From NCBI GenBank assembly GCA_034430215.1, contig DAOUFE010000034.1, positions 1 through 64,000 on the forward strand: a stretch of DNA of 64,000 nt, given 5' to 3'. Each line of letters begins with the position of its first letter. The stretch's first letter is position 1. Made by a program: the position numbers and the translations under genes. Source of the stretch: UBA4782 sp034430215. GTDB lineage: Bacteria > Chloroflexota > Anaerolineae > Anaerolineales > Anaerolineaceae. The notes below the pieces were generated by a model. The model was not told the DNA's origin. It saw only the letters and a program-made list of their open reading frames with translations, and did not search any database. Below are positions 42,078-50,615 of the stretch, piece after piece.

Positions 42078-42338
42078 CTAACGGGGTTCAACCACCAGTT
42101 TAATAGCTGTTCGAACTTTTCCTTCTATCTCAACATCCACAAATTCAGGAATGCAGACAACATGGATGTCTTCTTCGGCTAAATAACCTTTAGCCAGAAC
42201 TAAAGCCTTGATAGCTTGGTTTACAGCTCCAGCACCAATTGCCTGTACATCGGCATGTTTATGTTCGCGGATCACTCCAGCGATTGCCCCAGCTACGGCA
42301 GCTGTACGGGAGTTTGCCTTGACTTTTATGACGTCCAT
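42078..42338 (-). CDS. spoVS: Stage V sporulation protein S family (SpoVS)
   Basis: An 86-residue protein, the family's exact usual size: MDVIKVKANSRTAAVAGAIAGVIREHKHADVQAIGAGAVNQAIKALVLAKGYLAEEDIHVVCIPEFVDVEIEGKVRTAIKLVVEPR in outline, with the conserved GAGAVNQAIKA core. SpoVS acts in spore coat and septum formation in Bacillus but is widespread in non-sporulating bacteria, where its role is open. It is an Alba-like fold and may bind nucleic acid. GGGAG lies before ATG 42338; the frame upstream of it is not coding. It borders the origin-like region. Confidence 0.93.
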   Translation of the reverse strand: MDVIKVKANSRTAAVAGAIAGVIREHKHADVQAIGAGAVNQAIKALVLAKGYLAEEDIHVVCIPEFVDVEIEGKVRTAIKLVVEPR

Positions 42339-42485
42339 CTTACATCTCCCTACTACGTTGATTTTAGAAATGCATTTTAAAAATGCCGATACAAATATTG
42401 GGGAAAAATATAATCTAATAACAAAATTAATTGTACAAGAATCATTTGACCATTTCAAGCATCAATTTTCATAATATTTTAAGGT

Positions 42486-42870
42486 ATTCCTGCATTATTT
42501 TTATTCCACAACTCCATTTTTTATTAGTTAATTAAATTAGTAGTAGTAATAGAGCCTGTGGAAAAGGGGATAAGTATACTTTTTGATTGGAAAACCACTA
42601 TATGTGTGCATTATCCAAAAAGAAACCTGTATATAAGGCTATTTGTTCCTTTTTTATCCCCAACCTACCTGGGAAAACTTGTGGATGGAAAAGAATAACT
42701 TATCCATCTTTCCACAGCTTTATCCCCTTCTCCCATATACAGCTTGAAAATTAATTTACGCCTGCATATTCGGGTACTTTCTGATAGCTCGAGAGAACTT
42801 ATCCAAAAGATTTTCTACATTTATCCACAAATTAGGAGACTTATCCACAGAAAATCGCGACTTATCCACA
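42486..42870. other. Replication-origin-like region (oriC candidate) with DnaA boxes
   Basis: An intergenic stretch with many DnaA boxes. Perfect TTATCCACA occurs at 42821-42829, 42841-42849 and 42862-42870, all in the same orientation and 20-21 bases apart. One-mismatch boxes are TTATCCAAA (42611, 42799), TTATCCCCA (42654) and, inverted, TGTGGAAAA (42557). Weaker copies lie near 42680, 42700, 42708 and 42720. An AT-rich segment (42486-42540) and five TAG/TAA trinucleotides (42538-42552) adjoin the 42557 box, as in bacterial unwinding elements. No dnaA or dnaN gene is beside it. The region has no coding frame. Confidence 0.75.
42538..42565 (+). promoter_or_regulatory. DnaA-trio element next to a DnaA box
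   Basis: TAG-TAG-TAG-TAA-TAG (42538-42552), then AGCC, then the inverted DnaA box TGTGGAAAA (42557-42565). This order, trios, short GC cluster and box, matches the basal unwinding system described for Bacillus subtilis oriC, where DnaA moves from the box onto the single strand. Confidence 0.6.
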
Positions 42871-42904
42871 GGTTTCAAAAGAAATTACAACAGAATCAGA
42901 TAAA

Positions 42905-43918
42905 TCAGTCGGTAGTTAAGCTATTTTGAGCTTTGAAGTGGTCAAAATAAGCTTCGATTTCTTCAAGGAAAAGATCGAGCTGCTCGAATCGATCATTATA
43001 AAACTCTGGTGATAATTCCAACTCCTGAACCATACTTTCCCATTCTTGGAATTCTTGCGTTTCTGAAGAAAGGAAAACAGCAGCTTCTGTCCAGGTTCTC
43101 AGCATTATCCATAATGCATTTGCGGGTGAACTTTCTGCCATAGATTTTGCAGCTCGAAGTAAATAAGGTTGTCTGGGTGAAGAAAGCTGTACTGGGCAAT
43201 TGGAAAGTTTTTCCACTTGTGATAACGTGTTTTGTAATGTTTGCAGCCAGGTGAATGATCTTTCATCATTGAAATTTGATGAGGTAATCAAACCGATCAA
43301 CATGTCTATCAAGGCTGGTTTTCCCGCTGCCTGTACCCTTTTAGTGAATTGCTGAATCATTCGCCTTTCGCTAAGAGGAACACTGATCAGACAAGAAAGT
43401 GCATTTGCAGCATCTTCGATACACCGTAAATATGTGCGTAATGTGAATACACCAGGTTTATGGGATCCAGAGTAGCATTCCATCCATCGTTGTCGCGCAG
43501 AATTTATAAATGGTTGAGCTCGTGACAGGCAATTTTCAGGGCGGTAAAAAAGAGCACATGCACTGGCTTGAGTATATTCGAACCAGTGACCGGCATCGTA
43601 CAATACCAGTGGATTTTCGCACATAAAACTGCCAATCCAGGCATCCTTTCTAAGCTCACGCGGCTGGTTGAAAAGGGTGACATCATAGTGCCAGATATCC
43701 AGGTGAACATCGGGTGTCACAGGGATCAATTCTCGATCTGCAAAGGGTTGAATGTTATGAATAAAGATCAAGTCGATATCTGTTGTTCCGCCCAACAAAA
43801 AATCATCGGTGCATAATGAACCAGTGAGATAAATGCAGATCGGGCGTGGTTTCTCTTGTAGCCTTTCTGCCACATGATTTTTTGCAAATCGGATCAGTAA
43901 ATCCTTTGTCAGTTTCAT
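42905..43918 (-). CDS. Nucleotidyltransferase-domain protein
   Basis: A 337-residue protein. The N-terminal DNA polymerase beta-type nucleotidyltransferase domain has YLTGSLCTDDFLLGGTTDIDL, i.e. the G-S pair (33-34) and D-x-D (47 and 49), and a third acidic residue in VHLDIWHYDV. The C-terminal two thirds are helical. The fold adds nucleotides to proteins, RNA or small molecules, as in aminoglycoside nucleotidyltransferases and toxin-antitoxin MNT enzymes. No HEPN partner is adjacent. Target unknown. It borders the origin-like region and precedes a deoxynucleoside kinase on the same strand. Confidence 0.75.
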   Translation of the reverse strand: MKLTKDLLIRFAKNHVAERLQEKPRPICIYLTGSLCTDDFLLGGTTDIDLIFIHNIQPFADRELIPVTPDVHLDIWHYDVTLFNQPRELRKDAWIGSFMCENPLVLYDAGHWFEYTQASACALFYRPENCLSRAQPFINSARQRWMECYSGSHKPGVFTLRTYLRCIEDAANALSCLISVPLSERRMIQQFTKRVQAAGKPALIDMLIGLITSSNFNDERSFTWLQTLQNTLSQVEKLSNCPVQLSSPRQPYLLRAAKSMAESSPANALWIMLRTWTEAAVFLSSETQEFQEWESMVQELELSPEFYNDRFEQLDLFLEEIEAYFDHFKAQNSLTTD

Positions 43919-43938
43919 AACATTCCCTTGTAAAAAAA

Positions 43939-44577
43939 TTAATCCAAAGGCAGCTCAGGCTGAAATGGAGGTAATTGCAACGCCTGGCGAATTCGATGAT
44001 CCACCTTGCGCAGGTCTTCGGGGCGGTTTACAAAATCAAGATGGTTGGTATCGATTACCAGCACCGGACTCGGATGCTCTTTTTCTTCCAGAAAAAACGC
44101 ATCATAAGCTACATTTAGCTGATCAATGTATTCGCGCTGCATTTGGCGTTCGTATGGACGATCGCGCTGTGCAATGCGTGCCATAAGCACATCAGTATCT
44201 GCCCGCAAGTAAACCAGAAGGTCGGGGCGCTGGATTTTCTCTCCCAAGGCTTCATGAACCCGATAATACATCTGCAGTTCATCCCCCTCCAGGTTGATCC
44301 GGGCGAACAAACTGTCTTTTTCGAATGTGTAATCACTAATGAGATGTTTACCAGTGGCTACCATGCTTGGTACGGCAGCACTCTGCTGGCGATAGCGGCT
44401 GAGTAGAAAGAATATTTGTGTTTGAAAAGCATAGCGCTTTCGGTCGGCATAAAAATCACTCAAAAAAGGATTTTCCTCGAACACCTCCAACAGCACATTC
44501 GATTCAAAAGATGGCTGCAGCAAGCGAGCCAGGGTTGTTTTTCCAACGCCAATAACACCTTCAATCGCAAAATACAT
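43939..44577 (-). CDS. Deoxynucleoside kinase
   Basis: A 212-residue salvage kinase related to the one at 41358. P-loop FAIEGVIGVGKTTLA, ENPFLSDFYADRKRYAFQTQIFFLLSRYRQ, SDYTFEKDSLFA (in place of the DRS segment), and RIAQRDRPYERQM (lid). Bacteria with two such enzymes usually split dGuo and dAdo/dCyd between them. Lies 20 bases upstream of the nucleotidyltransferase gene on the same strand, so the two may be co-transcribed. Confidence 0.9.
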   Translation of the reverse strand: MYFAIEGVIGVGKTTLARLLQPSFESNVLLEVFEENPFLSDFYADRKRYAFQTQIFFLLSRYRQQSAAVPSMVATGKHLISDYTFEKDSLFARINLEGDELQMYYRVHEALGEKIQRPDLLVYLRADTDVLMARIAQRDRPYERQMQREYIDQLNVAYDAFFLEEKEHPSPVLVIDTNHLDFVNRPEDLRKVDHRIRQALQLPPFQPELPLD

Positions 44578-44610
44578 GAAGAAACCTTTCTATGATCGTC
44601 AAAATCAGCA

Positions 44611-44646
44611 GCACCCTTGATTTGGAACTTCCACGATCAAGGGTGC
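44611..44646 (-). terminator. Hairpin between pepF and the deoxynucleoside kinase gene
   Basis: GCACCCTTGAT (44611-44621) and ATCAAGGGTGC (44636-44646) pair around a 14-base loop. The U-run on the minus strand is poor, so termination may be incomplete. Confidence 0.55.
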
Positions 44647-44678
44647 ATAGTTATTTTAGAAACCTGTAAACCTCAATT

Positions 44679-46445
44679 TCAAGCCTGTTGCTCCAACTGC
44701 TTGACCATTCCGGAGATCACATCGAAGCCACCTTGCCAGAATGATGGTTGATAAACATCAATTCCCGCATCCGACAGGATCTTTACTGGTGCTTTTGAGC
44801 TGCCTGCAGACAGGAGCTCAATATAACGCGGTTTGAAGGATTCGCCTTCCTGTTTGTATTGCTGGTAGAGAGAAAATACCAGTAATTGTCCAAAGCTGTA
44901 GGCATAAACATAGAATGGATAATTATAGATATGAGGAATGCATACCCATTCCCAGCGAAATTCATCAGAGACATCAACAGCATCACCGAACTGGGTTTTC
45001 AGGTTTTCGAGATAGGCATCACAGATTTGATCAACAGAAGCATCCTTGATAATCATATCAAACGCCTGACGCTCAAACATGGCAAAGAATGCCTGGCGGG
45101 TGATGGTTGCGTAGGCATCGTCCAACTGCCGGAAGATGATATCACGCTGAACCGCTTTATCGGGCTCTTCTTTTAACATCTTATCAACCAGCATCATTTC
45201 ACCAAAAGTGGATGCGGTTTCAGCCAGCGGCAGGCAGGCTTGCTGGGTAAACACGGTATGGTGTTCTGCCAACATAGAATGGATGGCATGTCCAAGTTCG
45301 TGTGCCATGGTTGCAACATCATCAGCTCGTCCCTGGTAGTTACATAGAACCCAAGGGGTCAGGCTGGGAACAGCGGTTAGACAGAATGCACCATCACGTT
45401 TACCTTTTCGAACTTCGCTGTCAAGATGCTTCTGATCCAATACACGCTTTGCCAGTTTTGCAAATCGGGGGTCGAATTCAGTAAAGGATTCGAAGATCAT
45501 TTTAGTAGCTTTGTTGTACGGGTATTTCTTGTTCGATTTACTGACGGGGGCATAAATGTCATAGCGGCGTAATTTCTCCACTCCCAGCAATTTTGCCTTC
45601 ACTTTGAAGAACTGTTGGAAAACAGATGCGTTCTTTTTGCAAACATCCAGCAGTGTGTCAACAACAGCGTCAGGGATATCATTTGTTTGATTGCGACTGG
45701 ATATTGGTTGAGCATACCCGCGCATTTTGACGTTTTCATTGTTCCAATCGCGTACAATGGTCTGATAAATTTGTCCAAGGATTGATCCATCATTTCCATA
45801 AACCCGGTACAGTTCCTTGTAGGCAGCTTCGCGAAGCGCTGGATCTGGGTCTCGGGCATAGATCATTAACTCTCCTCGTGTTAGATCGAGTGTTTTTCGA
45901 CCGATCTTCATCTTGAAGGTGTACCGGTTGGTGATGGAATCATAGATCAGGTTGAGGGCATTGAAACCCGTAACGTTTTTCGTGTTGATGATTTTTTCTT
46001 CGGGCTCGCTCAGGGTGTATTTCTTAAAATTCCGTAGGGCTTCAAAATAATAGCGATAATCTCCTGTAAACTCCAGCAGGCGTTTTGCATTGTCATCATC
46101 TAGGGCTTTCCACCAGAGATCGAAGAAAAGGGTTTTGTTCTGCAGTTCAGAAACAAATTGCTGGGCTTGTTGTAAAAATCCTTGTGCTGCCTGGCTTTGT
46201 GTATCTGTATAAAAGTTTAGTTCTGCAAAAGCGTAAATGCGTGAGCCTTGATCACTGATTGCATCCATTTCATGAACAATTTCCATGAATTTATCACCAG
46301 TGATATCGTTGGTCAGGCTTGAGCGGTAATTTACAAAAACATCTACTTTTTCTTCCAGGGATTTAATTGCTTGTTTTAATTCAGGGGAATCGATAGAAGG
46401 AAAAAGATCGGTCAATTCCCATTTGCTTTGTGTATATGTTGCCAT
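44679..46445 (-). CDS. pepF: Oligoendopeptidase F-like M3 peptidase
   Basis: A 588-residue cytoplasmic zinc peptidase. The catalytic segment is TMAHELGHAIHSMLAEHHT (HExxH), with the distal Glu in PLAETASTFGEMML. The N-terminal PepF domain (about 10-190) includes WELTDLFPSIDSPE. It trims short peptides taken up or left by proteases. Distant from the 568-residue M3 enzyme at 27213. The promoter is an extended -10 box about 50 bases upstream and an AAAGGTG ribosome binding site precedes the ATG. Confidence 0.94.
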   Translation of the reverse strand: MATYTQSKWELTDLFPSIDSPELKQAIKSLEEKVDVFVNYRSSLTNDITGDKFMEIVHEMDAISDQGSRIYAFAELNFYTDTQSQAAQGFLQQAQQFVSELQNKTLFFDLWWKALDDDNAKRLLEFTGDYRYYFEALRNFKKYTLSEPEEKIINTKNVTGFNALNLIYDSITNRYTFKMKIGRKTLDLTRGELMIYARDPDPALREAAYKELYRVYGNDGSILGQIYQTIVRDWNNENVKMRGYAQPISSRNQTNDIPDAVVDTLLDVCKKNASVFQQFFKVKAKLLGVEKLRRYDIYAPVSKSNKKYPYNKATKMIFESFTEFDPRFAKLAKRVLDQKHLDSEVRKGKRDGAFCLTAVPSLTPWVLCNYQGRADDVATMAHELGHAIHSMLAEHHTVFTQQACLPLAETASTFGEMMLVDKMLKEEPDKAVQRDIIFRQLDDAYATITRQAFFAMFERQAFDMIIKDASVDQICDAYLENLKTQFGDAVDVSDEFRWEWVCIPHIYNYPFYVYAYSFGQLLVFSLYQQYKQEGESFKPRYIELLSAGSSKAPVKILSDAGIDVYQPSFWQGGFDVISGMVKQLEQQA

Positions 46446-46496
46446 GGATTTTCACCTTTCTTCAGCGAATAGGTACAAAAGAGATTTGTACTGTTC

Positions 46497-46505
46497 ATTC
46501 TACCA
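46497..46505 (-). promoter_or_regulatory. Extended -10 promoter of pepF
   Basis: TGGTAGAAT on the minus strand, about 50 bases upstream of the ATG. Confidence 0.45.
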
Positions 46506-46589
46506 TAAGCGAAAAGAGAGGGGTTTCTACCTATCAGATTTTTTTTGAAATTGGCAATGGAAGAGAAAAAAAGGGTGGAAATAACCCCT

Positions 46590-47129
46590 TTACTCATAGG
46601 AGAACAATATTGACGCGATCTCTCCATGTGATATTCCCTTTGCAACTGTATAAACTTCAGCATTTGGCCAGAGATCTTTTGCTCTTTTTATCAATTCAGG
46701 GCGAATCACTACTACTGCCATCCGATAATTCATTCTATCGATTGCAGTGATCCCTTCCACCCATCCTTGTTGACGTTCTAATTCCAAAGGTCCTAACTCA
46801 TCCACTACTAATAAATCGCAATCCCCGCTTTGATCCAGGATCTGGCTACCCCAAGCCATAGCATCGGAATTAAAAAGCCAATGGCTGGTTTGTAAACCCT
46901 CTTGTGAAAAAGTTTTGTTCAAACAAGCCAACTTTCGTTGTTCACCTGTGGCTGCATTTTCTACCAGGATACCTGTTTTCATTCCATCAATAATAATCGC
47001 AGGAGATATTACTCCTTCAACATGGAGATTCCGCTGTCTTGCCAACTCAATTAATGCCTGGCAAACAGTGGTTTTTCCTACCCCACTTTCTCCTGTAATA
47101 ATCGTCAACAGTGGGGTAGTTATTGCCAT
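46590..47129 (-). CDS. THEP1-family nucleoside triphosphatase
   Basis: A 179-residue P-loop NTPase: Walker A ITGESGVGKTT (11-21) and Walker B CDLLVVDELGPLE. The family (NTPase_1/THEP1) hydrolyses nucleoside triphosphates with little base preference. The start overlaps the ABC ATPase stop by 10 bases, so it is the last gene of the importer operon. Similar NTPases sit beside metal or cofactor uptake genes in other bacteria, so it may process or regulate the imported compound; that is inference. Confidence 0.8.
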   Translation of the reverse strand: MAITTPLLTIITGESGVGKTTVCQALIELARQRNLHVEGVISPAIIIDGMKTGILVENAATGEQRKLACLNKTFSQEGLQTSHWLFNSDAMAWGSQILDQSGDCDLLVVDELGPLELERQQGWVEGITAIDRMNYRMAVVVIRPELIKRAKDLWPNAEVYTVAKGISHGEIASILFSYE

Positions 47130-47896
47130 GTTACCACCCGTAGCCCGTCTACCTTGATCACCCGTACAGGCACACCATATGCTGAAGTTAATTGTTCGTT
47201 TGTTAATCCTTCATTCAAAGCACCACTATATTGAACCCTACCTGGCCGCATTAAAACCAGATGACTGGCAATACTTGCGGCTGCTTCGGGCTCATGAGTG
47301 GTAAAGATGATGGTCATACCCTGCCCTGCAAGCTCGCGCAGAATGTCGATTAACTTTCGCTTGTTTGCCAGATCAAGGTGTGAGGTAGGTTCATCCAGCA
47401 GCATCAGTTTGGGCTGTTGGGTCAAAGCGCGTGCAACCAAAGCAAGCTGAAGCTCTCCACCACTTAAACTGGTTACCGGGCGGTACTGCATCTCGCCCAA
47501 CCCAACCCGCACCAATGCCTGGCTGGCAATCGAAAAATCTTCTTCTCCGGGCATTGCGAGTGGCTCTAGATAAGGGGCTCTCCCGAGAACAGTATATTCG
47601 AGTAATGTGTAGTCATAATGCAGGTATTCATTTTGTGGAACCAATCCTATCCACTGACCCAACTCGCGGCGTGAGTACTCCTTCATTTCCCTGCCATTTA
47701 CACGGATAGATCCATGAAGGGGTTGTTCTTTACCGTATGCCAACCGCATGAGTGTGGTTTTTCCGCTGCCATTGGGACCAAGTATTGCTGATACTGCTCC
47801 TTCAGGAAGTGAAAGGGAAAAATCATCCAGCACAAGCCTTGCCGTATTGTGATACCGGAAAGTTACATGATCAAATTCAAGGATAGGGGCACTCAT
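47120..47896 (-). CDS. ABC transporter ATP-binding protein (FecE/BtuD type)
   Basis: A 258-residue ATPase with Walker A ILGPNGSGKTT, signature SLSGGELQLALVAR and Walker B LMLLDEPTSHLD, followed by the switch His in TIIFTTHEPEAA. The sequence YDYTLLEYTVLGR is typical of importers for iron chelates, haem or cobalamin. It overlaps the permease gene by four bases and the THEP1 gene by ten. Confidence 0.93.
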   Translation of the reverse strand: MSAPILEFDHVTFRYHNTARLVLDDFSLSLPEGAVSAILGPNGSGKTTLMRLAYGKEQPLHGSIRVNGREMKEYSRRELGQWIGLVPQNEYLHYDYTLLEYTVLGRAPYLEPLAMPGEEDFSIASQALVRVGLGEMQYRPVTSLSGGELQLALVARALTQQPKLMLLDEPTSHLDLANKRKLIDILRELAGQGMTIIFTTHEPEAAASIASHLVLMRPGRVQYSGALNEGLTNEQLTSAYGVPVRVIKVDGLRVVTWQ

Positions 47897-48888
47897 CGCT
47901 GTACCTTGATCCTACGCGCCATCATCAAGATCATGAATGCCAATGCGCCTAATAATGAAGTCAATATCCCCAACGGTATTTCAGCAGCTAATAAGGTACG
48001 ACCTAGATCATCACAAATCATTGTAAATGATGCACCTATCAACATAGAAGCCGGCAAGATGTATCTTCCATCCGCTCCAAATATGCGTCTTGCCAGATGC
48101 GGCACCAGCAAGCCAACCCAACTGACCATCCCGCTAACAGAGATGACAGCAGCAACAGCAGCAACCCCTGCTACTAATATCAGGGCTCGTTCACGCTGCG
48201 GTGTGGTTCCGAGTGAAAAAGCTACTTCATCTTCCAGCGAAAGCAGGTTCAAACGCCAGCGCATTCGGTAAAGAACATACAATCCGATCAACACCAGGGG
48301 AAGGATTGCCAGCAGATCTTTCCACTCCACACTCCATAATCCCCCTAATAACCAGAAAGTGATCTCTGGAAGCTGTCTTAAAGGGTCAGCCAGATACTTT
48401 AAAATACCTACACCAGAAGAAAAGAAAGCCGAAACCGCTATTCCTGCCAACACCAGGCGCAGCACCCAGCCACCAAAACGTACCTTACGGGCAAGGAGAT
48501 AAGAAAGCAGTAATCCAGCCATCGCAAAAACTACAGCTGAACCTTGTACCAACCAGGCAACATTTCCCATAAAGATGATCGCCAGGGCTGCTCCAAAGGA
48601 AGCCCCCTGTGTGACTCCCAAAAAGCCGGGTTCTACCAGAGGGTTAGTAAAGAGCATCTGAAAAGCCGCACCTGCAGCAGAGAGAGAAGCGCCAAGCAGC
48701 ATGCCTGCCAGCAAACGTGGAAGGCGTAAATTCAGCAGAAGGCGCATTGCCATCTTATCTTCTGCGAGATCCCAGGGGAAAGCAATACCGGGTTGGGGAT
48801 ATCGCCCTACCAGCAAACTGAGCGCAAAAACGATCAGCAACCCAAAAACCAACACCCACAGGATACGAAGGGGGTGAGACAACCTCAT
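47893..48888 (-). CDS. FecCD-family ABC permease
   Basis: A 331-residue permease with about ten helices and the family markers NLRLPRLLAGMLLGASLSAAGAAFQMLFTNPLVEPGFLGVTQGASFGA and the C-terminal GLLVPHLARRIFGADGRYILPAS with IPLGILTSLLGALAF. It imports an iron-siderophore, haem, cobalamin or a similar metal complex as a homodimer with FecE-type ATPases. Overlaps the binding-protein gene and ATPase gene by four bases each. Confidence 0.94.
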   Translation of the reverse strand: MRLSHPLRILWVLVFGLLIVFALSLLVGRYPQPGIAFPWDLAEDKMAMRLLLNLRLPRLLAGMLLGASLSAAGAAFQMLFTNPLVEPGFLGVTQGASFGAALAIIFMGNVAWLVQGSAVVFAMAGLLLSYLLARKVRFGGWVLRLVLAGIAVSAFFSSGVGILKYLADPLRQLPEITFWLLGGLWSVEWKDLLAILPLVLIGLYVLYRMRWRLNLLSLEDEVAFSLGTTPQRERALILVAGVAAVAAVISVSGMVSWVGLLVPHLARRIFGADGRYILPASMLIGASFTMICDDLGRTLLAAEIPLGILTSLLGALAFMILMMARRIKVQR

Positions 48889-50051
48889 TCGATACCCGTC
48901 AAAAGCGGAGCTACCTGGCTCTCAAAAATGGTCTCATCCATTCCATAAAGGGTTTGATAAAAAGCCTTGGTTTCCTGCAGCATATCTACACTACTCCAGA
49001 GATCGGGTTGTATCTTTGTGGCAAGCCACTTTAACCCCAATACCCAGCGTGCGTCTGCCTGATCCCAGGAGTAAAAATCAGCGGGGAAAGCATAGATCTG
49101 GTTATTGGTAACGGCTTTCAATGCCTGCCAGTTGGGATCTTCTTTCAGATTATCTACGATCTCGACGGTATTTTCAGTATATGTAACGATAAAAATTTGA
49201 TCAGGATCCCAAGCTGCAATTTGCTCCAGGTTCACTTTTGTCCAACCGGTATCCAGTTCGATATCCAACCACACTGGGATACCACCCGCAGTCTGAACCA
49301 TGTACGTTTGGATGTAGGATTCTGGTGCCACATTAAAAGCTACATTGCCATCCTTTGTGCTGTAATAAATCAATAAAACCCGTGGCTTTTGAGTATCGTC
49401 CATCCCTGCTGTGGCAGAAGCTACTTTGGTAGCTACATCGCTGAAATAAGAGGCTAATTCCTGTGCCCGCGCATCATTTTGGAAAACTTGCCCCAGTGTT
49501 GCAAGATCACGTTGGTATTGTTCAGGGGTTTCAAAATCCAGGTAGATCACAGGAATACCCAGGATTTCAAGTGGACTGCCTAGCTTTTCTGCCATACTGC
49601 TTTTTAGAATGACAAGATCCGGTTGTAGAGCAGCGATTTGTTCAGGACCAGCGTCATTTTCAAGTTTTTCTTTTTCACCAAAGGTGGGATCGATTGCCTC
49701 AATAAAACTACCATGACCCTGGTTCAAATTGGCAATGCCGACCACCCGATTTCCAACATCAGGAAAAAGGTACATCGCATCTGCAACCATGATAACCGCT
49801 TTACCAGCGAGGACGATCCTTTCTGGTACTTTCTCCAATGTTATGGTGCGACCAAGTGCATCTGTGGTTGTGATAGGGGCAGACGGTGCTTCTTCAGTTT
49901 GAGTAACAGACTCGATCCCATCACCTTGAGGAGGTACAGTAACTGTTATCGGAATGATCTCTGCCGTAGGGGTATTGGATGGTGTGCAGGCGCTCAATAC
50001 CAACATAGCAATGATGAAAACAAATAATATCTTCTTTGAAATCTTTTCCAT
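48885..50051 (-). CDS. ABC transporter substrate-binding lipoprotein (FecB/BtuF type)
   Basis: About 388 residues. Lipoprotein signal with LVLSAC. A short Thr/Pro spacer is followed by the periplasmic-binding fold: TTDALGRTITLEKVPERIVLAGKAVIMVADAM, EQIAALQPDLVILKS and a long connecting helix, as in class III binding proteins. The ligand cannot be read from sequence; iron complexes, cobalamin and molybdate are all possible. ATG 50051 is chosen because AAGGAGC lies eight bases upstream. The PadR gene ends 26 bases earlier. Confidence 0.9.
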   Translation of the reverse strand: MEKISKKILFVFIIAMLVLSACTPSNTPTAEIIPITVTVPPQGDGIESVTQTEEAPSAPITTTDALGRTITLEKVPERIVLAGKAVIMVADAMYLFPDVGNRVVGIANLNQGHGSFIEAIDPTFGEKEKLENDAGPEQIAALQPDLVILKSSMAEKLGSPLEILGIPVIYLDFETPEQYQRDLATLGQVFQNDARAQELASYFSDVATKVASATAGMDDTQKPRVLLIYYSTKDGNVAFNVAPESYIQTYMVQTAGGIPVWLDIELDTGWTKVNLEQIAAWDPDQIFIVTYTENTVEIVDNLKEDPNWQALKAVTNNQIYAFPADFYSWDQADARWVLGLKWLATKIQPDLWSSVDMLQETKAFYQTLYGMDETIFESQVAPLLTGIE

Positions 50052-50076
50052 GGTTTTTGCTCCTTGATTCACACGT

Positions 50077-50604
50077 CTATGTATATCTGATGGATAGTTC
50101 CGCCATCCACTTTAAAATATCTCTTAATGAACGAATTCGCAGATCCAATGCAATTTGATTCGCTATAGAATCACCCTGTAAGGCTGCAAATTGATCCTCA
50201 AGTTTCTTGATTTGATCTTGTATCAGATTTGTTTGATCGGAAAGGATGGATGGAAGTAGTTTGGGAAATTTTTCACGGGCAAATGCTACCCGCGTTACAA
50301 ATTCGACTCGAATAGCTTGTGCTCCGGCACGAGTAGGGGTTTTTAACCAGGTTTCAAAATGGTCTTTCCCTTTTTCAGTAAGATGTAAAAGGGTGCGCTC
50401 TGGAGTGCCTTCTCCTGGTAATCGTTCGGTTTCTAACACACCCTGACTGGTCAACCGATTAAGGATGTTGTATACCTGGCTCTGGCTGATGTACCAGACC
50501 TGACCAAATTCCCGCTGAACGGCCATGTGAAGCTCATACCCGTGCCTGGGATGGTCGTACAGTAATCCTAGCAAAACATATTCGGGGCTTAGATTCATAC
50601 TCAT
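50077..50604 (-). CDS. PadR-family transcriptional regulator
   Basis: A 175-residue repressor. The N-terminal winged helix matches PadR: SPEYVLLGLLYDHPRHGYELHMAVQREFGQVWYISQSQVYNILNRLTSQGVLETE (about 5-60), then a helical dimerisation tail. It heads the ABC importer operon and probably represses it. A perfect dyad covers the -10 box and the start codon, the most likely autoregulatory site. The start codon is placed at 50604; an ATG two codons later is equally possible. Confidence 0.92.
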   Translation of the reverse strand: MSMNLSPEYVLLGLLYDHPRHGYELHMAVQREFGQVWYISQSQVYNILNRLTSQGVLETERLPGEGTPERTLLHLTEKGKDHFETWLKTPTRAGAQAIRVEFVTRVAFAREKFPKLLPSILSDQTNLIQDQIKKLEDQFAALQGDSIANQIALDLRIRSLRDILKWMAELSIRYT

Positions 50605-50615
50605 TCAGTGAGTAT
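50597..50615. promoter_or_regulatory. Palindromic operator overlapping the padR start
   Basis: ATACTCA (50597-50603) and TGAGTAT (50609-50615) are perfect arms around TTCAG. The dyad covers the -10 box and the first codon. Confidence 0.6.

Noticed and set aside
46563..46592. Terminator at the end of the THEP1 gene
   Set aside because: Only a six-base stem (AAAGGG/CCCTTT) overlapping the stop codon; a U-run exists on the minus strand but support is too weak to list.
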